DNA from: Schauerella fraxinea
Lineage (GTDB): Bacteria > Pseudomonadota > Gammaproteobacteria > Burkholderiales > Burkholderiaceae_B
NCBI GenBank assembly: GCA_030849945.1
Contig: JAVDKK010000004.1
Coordinates: 1-64,000, forward strand
DNA length: 64,000 bases
Direction: 5' to 3'
Positions 37,397-46,540 of the stretch are shown here, piece after piece (position 1 is the stretch's first letter; each line of letters begins with the position of its first letter). The position numbers and the translations under genes were made by a program. Under the pieces are notes generated by a model. That model saw only the letters and a program-made list of their open reading frames with translations. It was not told the DNA's origin and did not search any database.

Positions 37397-38356
37397 CTAG
37401 GACGCGTCGGGTGCGTCGATGAGGCGGGCCAAAATCGCCCGCGCGCCGCGATCAAGCAGAGCCTGGGCGGCACGCTCACCGATTTGAGTGGCCTGCGCAA
37501 CCGGACCGGCATCGCTCGCCCGGACGATCTCGACGCCATCGGGCGATGCCACAAGGGCGTCGATCGACAATTGCCCGGCGCCATCGAGCTGCGCGAAGGC
37601 CGCGAGCGGCACTTGGCAAGACCCCCCAAGCACGCGTGAAACGGCGCGTTCGGCCAACGTGCAGGCGGTGGTTTCGGCGCACGACAATGGTGCCAGCCAC
37701 TGCCGAAGATCGGCACGATCGGCACGAATTTCGATGCCCAACGCGCCCTGCCCTGCGGCCGGCAAACTCTCGGCGGGCGAAAGATAGCCCCGTATGCGGG
37801 ATGCCAGACCGAGCCGCTCCAGACCGGCCGCGGCAAGAATGATGGCAGCGTACTCGCCGCGGTCGAGCTTGCCGAGCCGCGTATCGAGGTTACCGCGCAA
37901 CGGCTTGACCACCAGATGGGGAAAGCGCGCACGAATCTGCGACTCGCGCCGCAGGCTGGATGTGCCTACGACCGCGCCATGAGGCAGATCGGCAAGAGAG
38001 GACCAGTCGTTCGAGACCAGCGCGTCGCGCGGGTCGGCACGCGACATGATGCACGTGAGCTCGAACGGCTCGTGAAGATCGACAGGAACGTCTTTGAGGG
38101 AATGCACGGCCAAATCGGCCCGCCCATCAAGCAGCGCGGTTTCGAGCTCCTTGACGAACAGCCCCTTGCCGCCCACTTTGGACAACGTGCGATCAAGGAT
38201 CTGATCGCCACGCGTCGTCATGGTCAGCAATTCGACCGAACAGTCGGGGTAATGTTGGCGCAGGCGGTCACGTACGTGCTCCGCCTGCCAGAGCGCGAGC
38301 CGGCTGGCTCGCGTCGCGATGATCAAACGCTTCGGATCAGTCACGATCGTGGTCAC
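37397..38356 (-). CDS. hemC: Hydroxymethylbilane synthase (porphobilinogen deaminase)
   Basis: It polymerises four porphobilinogens to hydroxymethylbilane. Key parts are IIATRASRLALWQAEHV, KGLFVKELETALL, AVHSLKDVP, GTSSLRRESQIRA and the dipyrromethane-cofactor cysteine Cys247 in LGGSCQVPLAA. The start is a GTG at 38356 whose GTGA overlaps the stop of a 38-residue reading frame. This places hemC in a coupled unit with that microprotein and terC. The length (319) is typical. Confidence 0.96.
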   Translation of the reverse strand: MTTIVTDPKRLIIATRASRLALWQAEHVRDRLRQHYPDCSVELLTMTTRGDQILDRTLSKVGGKGLFVKELETALLDGRADLAVHSLKDVPVDLHEPFELTCIMSRADPRDALVSNDWSSLADLPHGAVVGTSSLRRESQIRARFPHLVVKPLRGNLDTRLGKLDRGEYAAIILAAAGLERLGLASRIRGYLSPAESLPAAGQGALGIEIRADRADLRQWLAPLSCAETTACTLAERAVSRVLGGSCQVPLAAFAQLDGAGQLSIDALVASPDGVEIVRASDAGPVAQATQIGERAAQALLDRGARAILARLIDAPDAS

Positions 38357-38469
38357 ATGAACTGCTTCGCGACGATCGTGACGATCACTCCAAGAATAGC
38401 CAGTACGGTCAGACCCTGCAGCAGGCTCAGGCCCGACTGGTGGGAACTCGAGGATTTAAAGAAGCTCAT
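38353..38469 (-). CDS. 38-residue pilin-leader-like microprotein between terC and hemC
   Basis: An ATG at 38469 overlaps the terC stop (ATGA) and its TGA overlaps the hemC GTG start (GTGA), so both junctions are 4-nt couplings. The peptide has a short Ser/Lys-rich N-terminus, then QSGLSLLQGLTVLAILGV and a hydrophobic tail ending KQFM. The pattern (Gly followed by a hydrophobic 20-residue helix) resembles a type IV prepilin N-terminus, but Gln replaces the key Glu at +5 and no pilin body follows. It is more likely a single-pass membrane microprotein. Coupling is seen directly; function is unknown. Confidence 0.75.
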   Translation of the reverse strand: MSFFKSSSSHQSGLSLLQGLTVLAILGVIVTIVAKQFM

Positions 38470-39176
38470 GCAACATGTTCCTTGGAGGCTTTTTTACGGC
38501 GCGCCAAGAAGATACCGAGACCCATCACGAACAGCGCGCCAATGACTTCAGCTGCGATTTTAACCGAAGTTGGCTGCTCACCGAAGTTGTTGACGACATA
38601 TACGTCGGTAACCAGCATACCGCCAGCGATCCAGCCCAGCAGACCGGCACCCAGCGTGACGACCAACGGGAACTTGTCGATGAGCTTGAGCACCAGGGTG
38701 CTGCCCCAGACGATGATGGGTACGCTGACGACCAGACCGAAGATGACCAGACCCAATTGATGATCGGGGTTGGCATTCTGCGCGGCACCGGCGATGGCGA
38801 TCACGTTGTCCAGGCTCATCACGAAGTCGGCGATGATGATGGTCTTGATCGCCGAGACGATCGAACCGCCGCCGTCGATGTTCGAATGGGCGTCATCTTC
38901 AGGAATCAAGAGCTTCACGCCGATCCAGACCAGCAGCAGTGCGCCGACGACCTTGAGGAACGGAATCTGCAGGAGCTGCATGGCGAAGAAAATCAGGATG
39001 ACGCGCAGGATGATGGCCCCGGCGGTACCCCAAATGATGCCCTGCATGCGCTGCTTGGGCGCGAGGTTGCGACATGCCAAAGCGATGATGACGGCGTTGT
39101 CGCCACCCAAAAGGATGTCGATCAGAATGATCTGGAAAACTGCTGCCCAGCTTAATGTTTGGAAAAACTCAAGCAC
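38466..39176 (-). CDS. TerC family integral membrane protein (first copy)
   Basis: A 236-residue protein with seven to eight membrane helices and the TerC family's acidic intramembrane motifs (GGDNAVIIALACRN; DFVMSLDNVIAIAGAA). TerC/Alx-type proteins are linked to manganese export and to loading of exported metalloproteins, or to tellurite resistance. The start is a GTG at 39176 with a GGGGGC stretch upstream. It heads the coupled run into the microprotein and hemC. Confidence 0.9.
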   Translation of the reverse strand: MLEFFQTLSWAAVFQIILIDILLGGDNAVIIALACRNLAPKQRMQGIIWGTAGAIILRVILIFFAMQLLQIPFLKVVGALLLVWIGVKLLIPEDDAHSNIDGGGSIVSAIKTIIIADFVMSLDNVIAIAGAAQNANPDHQLGLVIFGLVVSVPIIVWGSTLVLKLIDKFPLVVTLGAGLLGWIAGGMLVTDVYVVNNFGEQPTSVKIAAEVIGALFVMGLGIFLARRKKASKEHVA

Positions 39177-39288
39177 TTGAAATGCCCCCGGTAACGTTTA
39201 TAGAAAAACTGCGGCCGCTGCTGGGCCGAGCCCTGCCCGACTGGCCGAATCGGCAAGTTCGAACAGGGCAAAACCGGAGGATTGTAGT

Positions 39289-39993
39289 TCAGGTTTCGTT
39301 AAGCTTTCGTCTTGCTAACAAGATTTTTCCAATCGCAAGCACGAGCAGAGCACCGATCGCACCCGCCATCAACGCCAGTTGATGCTCGGAAATGCCCAGT
39401 GAGGTATCCAGTCGCGCGACGGGTGCCTGCAGTGCGGGATCGCCCACCAGCAATTCGCCCGCGATAAAGCCCAGCAATGCTGCACCCACCCACACAATGA
39501 TCGGGAAGCGCTCGATAACCTTGAGCAAGAGCGTACTGCCGAAGATCACCAGCGGAATGCTGATCGCCAGGCCAAGAATGAGCAAGGTGTTGTCGCCCAT
39601 TGCGGCGGCCGCAACGGCGACGACGTTGTCCAGGCTCATCACCAGATCGGCAATCAGAATGGTACGAATCGCAGAAAGCAACGTGCCGTGCTTTTTGTGC
39701 CCGCCCTCGTCTTCGCCCTCAGGCAATAGCAGCGTGATACCGATGTAAAGCAGCAACACCGCGCCGATCAGTTTGAGCCAAGGCAGCAACAGCAGTTCGG
39801 CCGCCACGAGGGTGAGCACGATACGCATGACGATCGCCGCGGCGGAGCCGATGACGATTGCCTTTTTTTGCTGACTTTCCGGCAGCGATCGTGCCGCCAG
39901 TGCGATGACGACAGCGTTGTCGCCCGAGAGAAGAATGTTTACCCAAATAATCTGGAGCAATGCGATCCAGAATGCCGCTGACGAGAGTTCCAT
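39289..39993 (-). CDS. TerC family integral membrane protein (second copy)
   Basis: A 234-residue paralogue of the adjacent TerC with the same motifs (SGDNAVVIALAARSLP; ADLVMSLDNVVAVAAAA). It lies 112 bp upstream of the first copy on the same strand. Tandem TerC genes are seen in Burkholderiales. I looked for a manganese riboswitch (yybP-ykoY) upstream and found none. Confidence 0.9.
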   Translation of the reverse strand: MELSSAAFWIALLQIIWVNILLSGDNAVVIALAARSLPESQQKKAIVIGSAAAIVMRIVLTLVAAELLLLPWLKLIGAVLLLYIGITLLLPEGEDEGGHKKHGTLLSAIRTILIADLVMSLDNVVAVAAAAMGDNTLLILGLAISIPLVIFGSTLLLKVIERFPIIVWVGAALLGFIAGELLVGDPALQAPVARLDTSLGISEHQLALMAGAIGALLVLAIGKILLARRKLNET

Positions 39994-40110
39994 ACGCCTC
40001 TTTACCTAGAAGCGATCCCCGATTTATCAAATCCAATAATGGCCGTAGGCGCGGGTTCCGCTTGCTGCGAGCAATAGCGGTTATTTGTGCACCCTTCTCT
40101 TATGGGCGCC

Positions 40111-40116
40111 ATTATA
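40111..40116 (-). promoter_or_regulatory. Possible -10 element (TATAAT) upstream of the terC pair
   Basis: Read on the minus strand, a perfect TATAAT lies about 118 nt upstream of the terC start at 39993, giving a long leader. No good -35 is found at 16-18 bp. The rest of 39994-40190 has no gene. Confidence 0.35.
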
Positions 40117-40190
40117 GGTTACGTTCTGCTGTCACTCTGCTTTCGCAGTCGCTATTGGTCGCGCGAATGCAACGCACCATCGCCGGGCGA

Positions 40191-40215
40191 AAAAAAACCG
40201 GCCTTTCGGCCGGTT
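40191..40215 (-). terminator. Intrinsic terminator after sucD
   Basis: On the minus strand, an 8-bp GC-rich stem (AACCGGCC with GGCCGGTT, 4-nt loop) is followed by a run of seven U residues. It closes the DUF2889-sucC-sucD unit. Confidence 0.92.
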
Positions 40216-40239
40216 CTTGTTGGCTTGATCGGATAAGGA

Positions 40240-41121
40240 TCAGAGGGCCGCTTTCAGCAGCTTAGCCATTTCCGAAGGATTGCGGGTCGTCTTGATACCG
40301 CAAGCTTCCATGATTTCAAGCTTGGCATCCGCCGTATCGGCACCGCCCGAGATCAACGCACCAGCGTGACCCATGCGTTTGCCGGCAGGCGCCGTCACAC
40401 CGGCGATGAAGCCGACGACGGGTTTCTTCATGTTGTCCTTGGCCCACTGAGCGGCCTCGACTTCATCCGGACCACCGATTTCGCCGATCATGATGACGGC
40501 GTCGGTTTCGGGATCGTCGTTGAACAATTTCATGACGTCGATGTGCTTCAGGCCGTTGATGGGGTCACCACCAATACCCACGGCGCTCGACTGGCCCAGA
40601 CCCAATTCGGTCACTTGAGCCACGGCTTCATACGTCAACGTGCCCGAACGGCTCACGATGCCGATACGACCCTTGCGGTGAATGTGGCCGGGCATGATGC
40701 CGATCTTGAGTTCGTCCGGCGTGATGAGACCCGGGCAGTTGGGGCCCAGCAGCAGGGTCTTCTTGTTTTGCGCGCGCATGCGGTTGCGCAATTCAAGCAT
40801 GTCACGGACGGGAATGCCTTCGGTAATGCAGATCACCAGATCCAGATCGGCGTCGACGGCTTCCCAGATGGCGGCGGCAGCGCCGGCGGGCGGCACATAG
40901 ATCACCGATACGGTAGCGCCGGTTTCGGCCTTGGCGTCCTTGACGGAGGCGAAGATAGGCACGCCTTCGAAGTCCTCACCGGCCTTCTTGGGGTTCACGC
41001 CAGCCACGAAAGCTTCGCGACCGTTGGCGTATTCGCGGCACATGCGCGTGTGAAACTGACCAGTCTTACCCGTAATGCCTTGGGTAATGACCTTGGTGTC
41101 CTTGTTGATCAAAATCGACAT
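40240..41121 (-). CDS. sucD: Succinyl-CoA synthetase (ADP-forming) alpha subunit
   Basis: It works with SucC in the TCA cycle to convert succinyl-CoA to succinate with ATP formation. The 293-residue protein has the CoA-binding Rossmann domain (ITQGITGKTGQFH) and the phosphorylated His252 in GHAGALISGG. It is 131 bp after sucC; no gene lies in between. Confidence 0.97.
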   Translation of the reverse strand: MSILINKDTKVITQGITGKTGQFHTRMCREYANGREAFVAGVNPKKAGEDFEGVPIFASVKDAKAETGATVSVIYVPPAGAAAAIWEAVDADLDLVICITEGIPVRDMLELRNRMRAQNKKTLLLGPNCPGLITPDELKIGIMPGHIHRKGRIGIVSRSGTLTYEAVAQVTELGLGQSSAVGIGGDPINGLKHIDVMKLFNDDPETDAVIMIGEIGGPDEVEAAQWAKDNMKKPVVGFIAGVTAPAGKRMGHAGALISGGADTADAKLEIMEACGIKTTRNPSEMAKLLKAAL

Positions 41122-41252
41122 TTGCGAATCCTTGACTATTGTTCGGATATTCGAGCGTTAGACACGCCGGAATGGCCGATGGCTTGGGCGAGGGGCAAGG
41201 GCCACGCTTCCAGCGTTTTGCCCGCCCGGCCGCCGATCAGCCACGGCGACAA

Positions 41253-42413
41253 TTATTTGGCGGCAGCGACCACCTTGGTCGCGGCATCGGCCATCGTATC
41301 GGCGCTGATGATGGGCAGGCCCGACTCGGCCAGCATCTTCTTGCCCAGCTCTTCGTTGGTGCCCTTCATGCGCACGACCAGCGGCACACTCAGGTTCACG
41401 GCCTTGCATGCTTCGATCACGCCTTGGGCGATCACGTCGCAGCGCATGATGCCGCCGAAAATGTTGACCAGAATGGCCTTCACGCCCTTGTTCTTGAGCA
41501 TGATCTTGAAGGCTTCGGTCACTTTCTCGGCCGTCGCACCACCGCCGACGTCCAGGAAGTTGGCCGGCTCGCCGCCGAACAGCTTGATCGTGTCCATGGT
41601 GGCCATGGCCAGACCGGCGCCGTTGACCAGGCAGCCGATGTTGCCGTCGAGCTGAATGTAGGCCAGGTCGAACTTGCTGGCTTCGATTTCGGCGGGATCT
41701 TCTTCAGCCAAGTCGCGGTAGGCGACGATGTCTTGATGGCGGAACAAGGCGTTGGAGTCGAAGTTGAACTTGGCGTCCAGGGCAACGATGTCGCCGCTGC
41801 CCGTGAGGATCAGCGGGTTGATTTCGGCCAGCGAGGCGTCGGTATCCCAGTAAGCCTTGTACAGGTTCTGGAATTCCTTGGCGGCGCGGTCGACCGAAGC
41901 TTCGGGCACGCCGATGCCACGTGCCAACTCGGCAGCGTCCTTGTCCGTCAGACCCGTTGCGGGGTCGACGAACACCTTCAGGATTTTCTCGGGGGTGTGT
42001 TCGGCAACTTCTTCGACGTCCATGCCGCCTTCGCTCGACGCCATCACGCATACGCGCTGCGTACCGCGATCGGTCACGATGCCGACGTAGTATTCCTTCT
42101 TGATATCGGCGCCGTCTTCGATCAGCAGGCGACCGACTTTCTGGCCTTCAGCACCGGTCTGGTGCGTGATCAGCTGCATGCCGAGAATCTCGGAGGACAA
42201 TTGGCGCACTTCTTCGATCGAGCGCGCCAGCTTCACGCCACCGCCCTTACCGCGGCCACCAGCGTGAATCTGGGCCTTCACGACCCAAACCGGACCGCCG
42301 AGCTTTTCAGCAGCGGCAACGGCTTCGTCGACGGAGAAAGCGGGTATGCCGCGCGGTACGGCGACGCCAAACTGCTTCAGCAGTTCCTTACCTTGATACT
42401 CGTGAATTTTCAT
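41253..42413 (-). CDS. sucC: Succinyl-CoA synthetase beta subunit
   Basis: A 386-residue ATP-grasp subunit starting MKIHEYQGKELLKQFGV. Motifs include VVKAQIHAGGRGKGGGVKLA (nucleotide binding), GNIGCLVNGAGLAMATMD and NIFGGIMRCDVIA at the subunit interface. The ATG at 42413 matches the universal family start; the frame reads upstream to 42608 but without similarity. It lies 10 bp after DUF2889. Confidence 0.97.
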   Translation of the reverse strand: MKIHEYQGKELLKQFGVAVPRGIPAFSVDEAVAAAEKLGGPVWVVKAQIHAGGRGKGGGVKLARSIEEVRQLSSEILGMQLITHQTGAEGQKVGRLLIEDGADIKKEYYVGIVTDRGTQRVCVMASSEGGMDVEEVAEHTPEKILKVFVDPATGLTDKDAAELARGIGVPEASVDRAAKEFQNLYKAYWDTDASLAEINPLILTGSGDIVALDAKFNFDSNALFRHQDIVAYRDLAEEDPAEIEASKFDLAYIQLDGNIGCLVNGAGLAMATMDTIKLFGGEPANFLDVGGGATAEKVTEAFKIMLKNKGVKAILVNIFGGIMRCDVIAQGVIEACKAVNLSVPLVVRMKGTNEELGKKMLAESGLPIISADTMADAATKVVAAAK

Positions 42414-42423
42414 GTATGACCTG

Positions 42424-43011
42424 TCAGGACGGATGAGAAATGGGAGGGATTGCTTCCAGCGACGCGTCTGTGCCGGTGTACCACTGAGGGTAGTGCACCT
42501 GCGCAACCGCGCCATCCGAACGCAAGGCGTGACAACCGTCAAGCTGGAATGGCTTGACGTCGGCCCGACGTTCGGTGCGACGGAGCTTGGCCATGGTTTG
42601 CACCGCAACCGTGGGCAAAATCTGGGAAAGCTCGGTCATGTGCGTACAGCCCGCGGAACGGGCATAACGATCTTTGACCTGATGGCGAAAACCCTTGAGC
42701 AGGTTCATGCCGACCAGATCCGCGTACTCGGGAGCAATGGCGCTGCAATGAGCGTTATAAGGCGCGTCATCGTAGGCTGCTTGAGCCGCCACGATCGTGC
42801 AGTCGAGATCGATCGTGATGCGCAGATGCATGTTGTGCACCGGGTCGCCTGCGACGTGCACACCGCCGTCGTTGGACGGAAAATCGTAGCCTTTGACATC
42901 GATGAGCTCCGCCTCGAGGTCGATCAGACCATCGTCACGGCCATACGACTCCACGCGCACTGTGCGCGTATGCAGCGGCTGGCGAGGTGAGTCTGGCGGA
43001 GGCAAAGGCAT
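42424..43011 (-). CDS. DUF2889 domain protein upstream of sucC
   Basis: A 195-residue soluble protein with the DUF2889 pattern (RTVRVESYGRDDGLIDLEAE, HNMHLRITIDLDCTIV, CTHMTEL). Function is unknown. It is 10 bp ahead of sucC and likely its operon partner, a conserved arrangement in Alcaligenaceae-type genomes (recalled). A -10-like TATACT lies at 43064-43069 (minus strand), about 53 bp upstream of the ATG. Confidence 0.85.
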   Translation of the reverse strand: MPLPPPDSPRQPLHTRTVRVESYGRDDGLIDLEAELIDVKGYDFPSNDGGVHVAGDPVHNMHLRITIDLDCTIVAAQAAYDDAPYNAHCSAIAPEYADLVGMNLLKGFRHQVKDRYARSAGCTHMTELSQILPTVAVQTMAKLRRTERRADVKPFQLDGCHALRSDGAVAQVHYPQWYTGTDASLEAIPPISHPS

Positions 43012-43116
43012 GCGTTAGGCCCGGTATCGGTGCGTTTTTGGTGCGTAGCGGCAAATCCGGTCAAGTATAGCGCAGCCGGATTGCCGGGGCGCACGCCCGC
43101 GTGCGACAGGCGGAGA

Positions 43117-43138
43117 TAGGCCCCCATCAGGGGGCCTA
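43117..43138. terminator. GC-rich hairpin downstream of metE
   Basis: A perfect 9-bp stem (TAGGCCCCC with GGGGGCCTA, 4-nt loop) lies about 68 bp after the metE stop. There is no U-run, so it is at most a weak or Rho-assisted terminator. Confidence 0.5.
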
Positions 43139-43205
43139 GAAACGCTCCGATCGGGCCAAACCAAGCCGCTTGCCGACTAGGCTGCCCTTCCCGCTCAGCC
43201 CGCGA

Positions 43206-45503
43206 TCAGCTGGCGCGCAGCGCGCGAGCGGCGTCGACCATGCTGATCAAGGCCGCTTCCGTTTCAGGCCACGCACGCGTCTTCAGTCCGCAATCCGGGT
43301 TCACCCACAGGCGCTCCTTCGGCAACCGCTTGGCGGCCTTCTGCATCAGGGACACCATCCAATCCACCTCGGGCACGTTGGGCGAATGAATGTCGTACAC
43401 CCCAGGACCGATATCGTTGGGATAGCTGAAGCCCTCGAAAGCCTCAAGCAGTTCCATATTGGAGCGTGAGGTTTCGATCGTGATCACATCGGCGTCCATC
43501 GCGGCGATCGAACCGATGATGTCGTTGAACTCCGAATAGCACATATGGGTGTGGATCTGCGTGTCGTCGGCCACGCCGGCGGTAGACAACCGGAAGCAAT
43601 CGACGGCCCAGTCGAGATACGCCGCCCATTCCGTTTGACGCAGCGGTAGCCCTTCGCGGAAGGCGGGCTCGTCGATCTGAATCACACGGATGCCGGCCTG
43701 CTCCAGGTCGACCACTTCATCGCGAAGCGCCAGCGCCAACTGGCGGCAAGTCTCTTCGCGCGGCTGGTCGTCGCGCACGAACGACCACTGCAGGATCGTG
43801 ACCGGCCCGGTCAACATGCCCTTCACCGGCTTGTCGGTGAGCGACTGCGCATACGACGACCAGCCCACCGTCATCGGTGCGGGGCGCGCCACATCGCCAA
43901 AAATGATGGGGGGCTTCACGCAGCGGGAGCCATAGCTTTGCACCCAACCGTTCTGTGTAAAGGCAAAGCCTGCCATCAATTCGCCGAAGTACTCGACCAT
44001 GTCGTTGCGCTCGGGTTCGCCGTGCACCAAGACGTCCAGCCCGATGCGTTCCTGAAAACGAATGACGGTTTCGATCTCTTTACGGATCGCCTTTTCGTAA
44101 GCCGAGTCGGTCAGCGCGCCCGTCTTCCAATCGCGACGCAATTTGCGGATTTCGGCGGTTTGCGGGAACGAGCCGATCGTTGTGGTTGGATAGGCAGGAA
44201 GATTCAAGCCCTTTTGCTGCGACGCAATGCGGGTATCGAACGGCGCCCGGTCACGCGACACCTCCTCAGCAACAGCCATGCGGCGAGCGACGGCAGCATT
44301 GTGAATGCGCGTTGACGTGCGGCGCGCGGCGATCGCGGCCGCCTGTTGCGTAAGTGCCGTTTGCGTGGCCTCATCGGCCACACCGTCCAACGCCAGGCGC
44401 AGGCCGTTCAGTTCGTGCAGCTTTTGCGTGGCGTACGACAACCAGCTTTTGAGTTCGGCATCCAGATCGGTTTCGAAGGCCAGATCGACGGGCACATGCA
44501 GCAAGGAGCACGACGGCGCCAGCCACAACCGCTCGCCCAATCGGTCGCGCACCGCCGTCAACGTGGATTGCACGGCGTTTAGATCGGTACGCCAAATGTT
44601 GCGGCCGCTGATTATTCCGGCCGACAAGACCTGATCGTCGCGCAGCACGTCCAAGACGGCATTCAATTGTTCGGGCGCACGCACCAGGTCGAGATGCAAA
44701 CCGGCCACCGGCAAGGCGCTCACGGTGCTCAGGTTGTCGCCCAGACCACCGAAATACGTGGCGAGCAACAACTTGGGGGCCGCCGCAGCCGTGAGTTCGG
44801 CGTACACCGACTTGAACGCGTCGCGCCAGGATTGGGGCAAATCGAGCACGAGAATCGGCTCATCGATCTGCACCCACGTTACGCCTTGCTCGGCCAGCCG
44901 CGCCAAGACTTGCTTGTACACGGGTAGCAGCGCAGTCAGCAGGTCGAGCTTGCCGGCATCGCTGGCGCCGCCACTGAAGGCATCGCCCTTGCCCAGCCAC
45001 AGCCAGGTCAACGGACCTGGAATCACCGGCTTGACCGTATGCCCCAACGCCTGCGCCTCTTTCACCTGGTCGAACAACGATTCGCGCGCAATGCGGAAGG
45101 TCTGCTGAGGCGTGAGCTCCGGCACGATGTAGTGGTAGTTGGTATCGAACCACTTGGTCATTTCGCACGCCGCAGCCGGCGTTCCGGTCGGCGCGCGGCC
45201 CCGGCCCATGCGAAACAAGGTATCGAGCGAAACGGGCTGCGCCGCCGCTTGCGCGAAGCGTGCGGGTACTGCACCCAGCAACGTGGACCATTCCAGGATA
45301 TGGTCATACCAGGCGAAATCGCCTACGGGAATCAGATCGACGCCAGCCTCGGCCTGAATGGCCCAGTGCCGCGCACGCAGATCGCGCGCCGTCGATTCAA
45401 GCGTTGCGGCGTCCGATTTTCCTGCCCAATACGCCTCCACAGCGTGCTTGAGTTCACGCTGGGCGCCAATGCGGGGGAAACCAAGATTATGAATTTTAGT
45501 CAT
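43206..45503 (-). CDS. metE: Cobalamin-independent methionine synthase
   Basis: It transfers a methyl group from 5-methyl-tetrahydropteroyl-triglutamate to homocysteine. The 765-residue length is standard. The C-terminal barrel has the zinc ligands: His and Cys in HTHMCYSEF (about 650) and Cys in NPDCGLKTR (about 735). The N-terminal barrel begins IHNLGFPRIGAQRELKHAVE, as in the family. It is divergent from metR, its expected activator, across 116 bp with MetR boxes. Confidence 0.97.
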   Translation of the reverse strand: MTKIHNLGFPRIGAQRELKHAVEAYWAGKSDAATLESTARDLRARHWAIQAEAGVDLIPVGDFAWYDHILEWSTLLGAVPARFAQAAAQPVSLDTLFRMGRGRAPTGTPAAACEMTKWFDTNYHYIVPELTPQQTFRIARESLFDQVKEAQALGHTVKPVIPGPLTWLWLGKGDAFSGGASDAGKLDLLTALLPVYKQVLARLAEQGVTWVQIDEPILVLDLPQSWRDAFKSVYAELTAAAAPKLLLATYFGGLGDNLSTVSALPVAGLHLDLVRAPEQLNAVLDVLRDDQVLSAGIISGRNIWRTDLNAVQSTLTAVRDRLGERLWLAPSCSLLHVPVDLAFETDLDAELKSWLSYATQKLHELNGLRLALDGVADEATQTALTQQAAAIAARRTSTRIHNAAVARRMAVAEEVSRDRAPFDTRIASQQKGLNLPAYPTTTIGSFPQTAEIRKLRRDWKTGALTDSAYEKAIRKEIETVIRFQERIGLDVLVHGEPERNDMVEYFGELMAGFAFTQNGWVQSYGSRCVKPPIIFGDVARPAPMTVGWSSYAQSLTDKPVKGMLTGPVTILQWSFVRDDQPREETCRQLALALRDEVVDLEQAGIRVIQIDEPAFREGLPLRQTEWAAYLDWAVDCFRLSTAGVADDTQIHTHMCYSEFNDIIGSIAAMDADVITIETSRSNMELLEAFEGFSYPNDIGPGVYDIHSPNVPEVDWMVSLMQKAAKRLPKERLWVNPDCGLKTRAWPETEAALISMVDAARALRAS

Positions 45504-45573
45504 GTCGTTATCTCTTTAAGACAAATTATCCTCAACACACGACATTCTGAACACGTTTTCGCTTGAATCAAAA

Positions 45574-45607
45574 TCAATGTTTTCGTCTAATGAATGAATT
45601 AAATTCA
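45574..45607. promoter_or_regulatory. Two MetR boxes in the metE-metR intergenic region
   Basis: A perfect TGAA-N5-TTCA box (TGAATTAAATTCA, 45595-45607) and a near match (TGAATCAAAATCA, 45574-45586) lie 21 bp apart, two helical turns. This matches the known MetR consensus and the divergent metE/metR layout, and predicts homocysteine-dependent MetR control of metE and self-control of metR. The 3' box is 12 bp from the metR ATG. Confidence 0.82.
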
Positions 45608-45619
45608 TACTGATGCCCC

Positions 45620-46537
45620 ATGATCGAAGTTCGCCATCTAGAAACCCTGGCTGCCATTCGCGATGGCGGCAGCCTCCTCGAAGCCGCTGAGCGCCTGCAT
45701 CTCACGCAATCTGCCCTTTCGCATCAGTTGCGCGAGCTGGAATCCCGCCTGGGCACGCCGTTGCTCAACCGTCGCACCCGGCCTGCACGGCTCACCACGG
45801 CAGGCTTGCGTGTGCTGGCGCTCGCCGATGATGTGCTGCCGCGTATCAAAGCGACCGAGCGGGAGCTGCAAAAATTGGCGGCCGGGCGCACCGGCCGTTT
45901 GCACCTGGCGATCGATTGCCACTCCTGCTTTCAGTGGTTGATGCCGGCGTTGGATGCGTTTCGTGTGCAATGGCCCGACGTCGCGCTGGATTTGTCGGCG
46001 GCGTTTTCTTTTGCGCCCCTGCCCGCGCTGGTACGTGGCGATCTCGATCTGGTGATTACCTCCGACCCCCAGCCGCTGGAGGCGGTGCACTACGCCCCGC
46101 TTTTCAAGTACGAGCTCGTACTCGCGGTATCGGCCGCAAACCCGCTATCCGCGCACCGGCACATCACGCCCGAGCAACTTGCCGATCAAACGTTGATTAC
46201 CTACCCGGTCGATCGCCAGCGGCTCGACATCTTCACGGCATTCCTGGATGACGCCGACGTGGAGCCGGCCGCGATTCGCCGTGCAGAGCTCACGCCCATC
46301 ATTGCGCAATTGATCGCCAGCAATCGCGGCGTGGCGGCGTTGCCCAATTGGGCGCTCACCGAATACATCAATCAGGAGTGGCTGCGCACCTGCCATCTGG
46401 GGCCGCACGGCGTGTGGCGCACGCTCTATGCGGCGGTGCGCGTGGAAGACGAAGCGTCGTCGTTCATCTCGGATTTTCTGACGATTGCGCGCGAGGTGTG
46501 CTTTCGCGAACTGAGCGGGATCAAATCGGCGCGTTAG
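45620..46537 (+). CDS. metR: LysR-type methionine regulator MetR
   Basis: A 305-residue LysR regulator with N-terminal winged helix (MIEVRHLETLAAIRDGGSLL, then LHLTQSALSHQLRELE) and C-terminal co-inducer domain. It probably activates metE using homocysteine as co-inducer. The divergent position and boxes at 45574-45607 support the MetR call over a generic LysR. Confidence 0.93.
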   Translation: MIEVRHLETLAAIRDGGSLLEAAERLHLTQSALSHQLRELESRLGTPLLNRRTRPARLTTAGLRVLALADDVLPRIKATERELQKLAAGRTGRLHLAIDCHSCFQWLMPALDAFRVQWPDVALDLSAAFSFAPLPALVRGDLDLVITSDPQPLEAVHYAPLFKYELVLAVSAANPLSAHRHITPEQLADQTLITYPVDRQRLDIFTAFLDDADVEPAAIRRAELTPIIAQLIASNRGVAALPNWALTEYINQEWLRTCHLGPHGVWRTLYAAVRVEDEASSFISDFLTIAREVCFRELSGIKSAR

Positions 46538-46540
46538 CCG

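Noticed and set aside
39994..40239. Manganese riboswitch (yybP-ykoY) ahead of the terC pair
   Set aside because: I looked for the GGGGAGUA and related conserved motifs on the minus strand and did not find them.
41139..42419. 426-residue plus-strand open frame opposite sucC
   Set aside because: It overlaps all of sucC, a universally conserved gene; high GC alone keeps antisense frames open.
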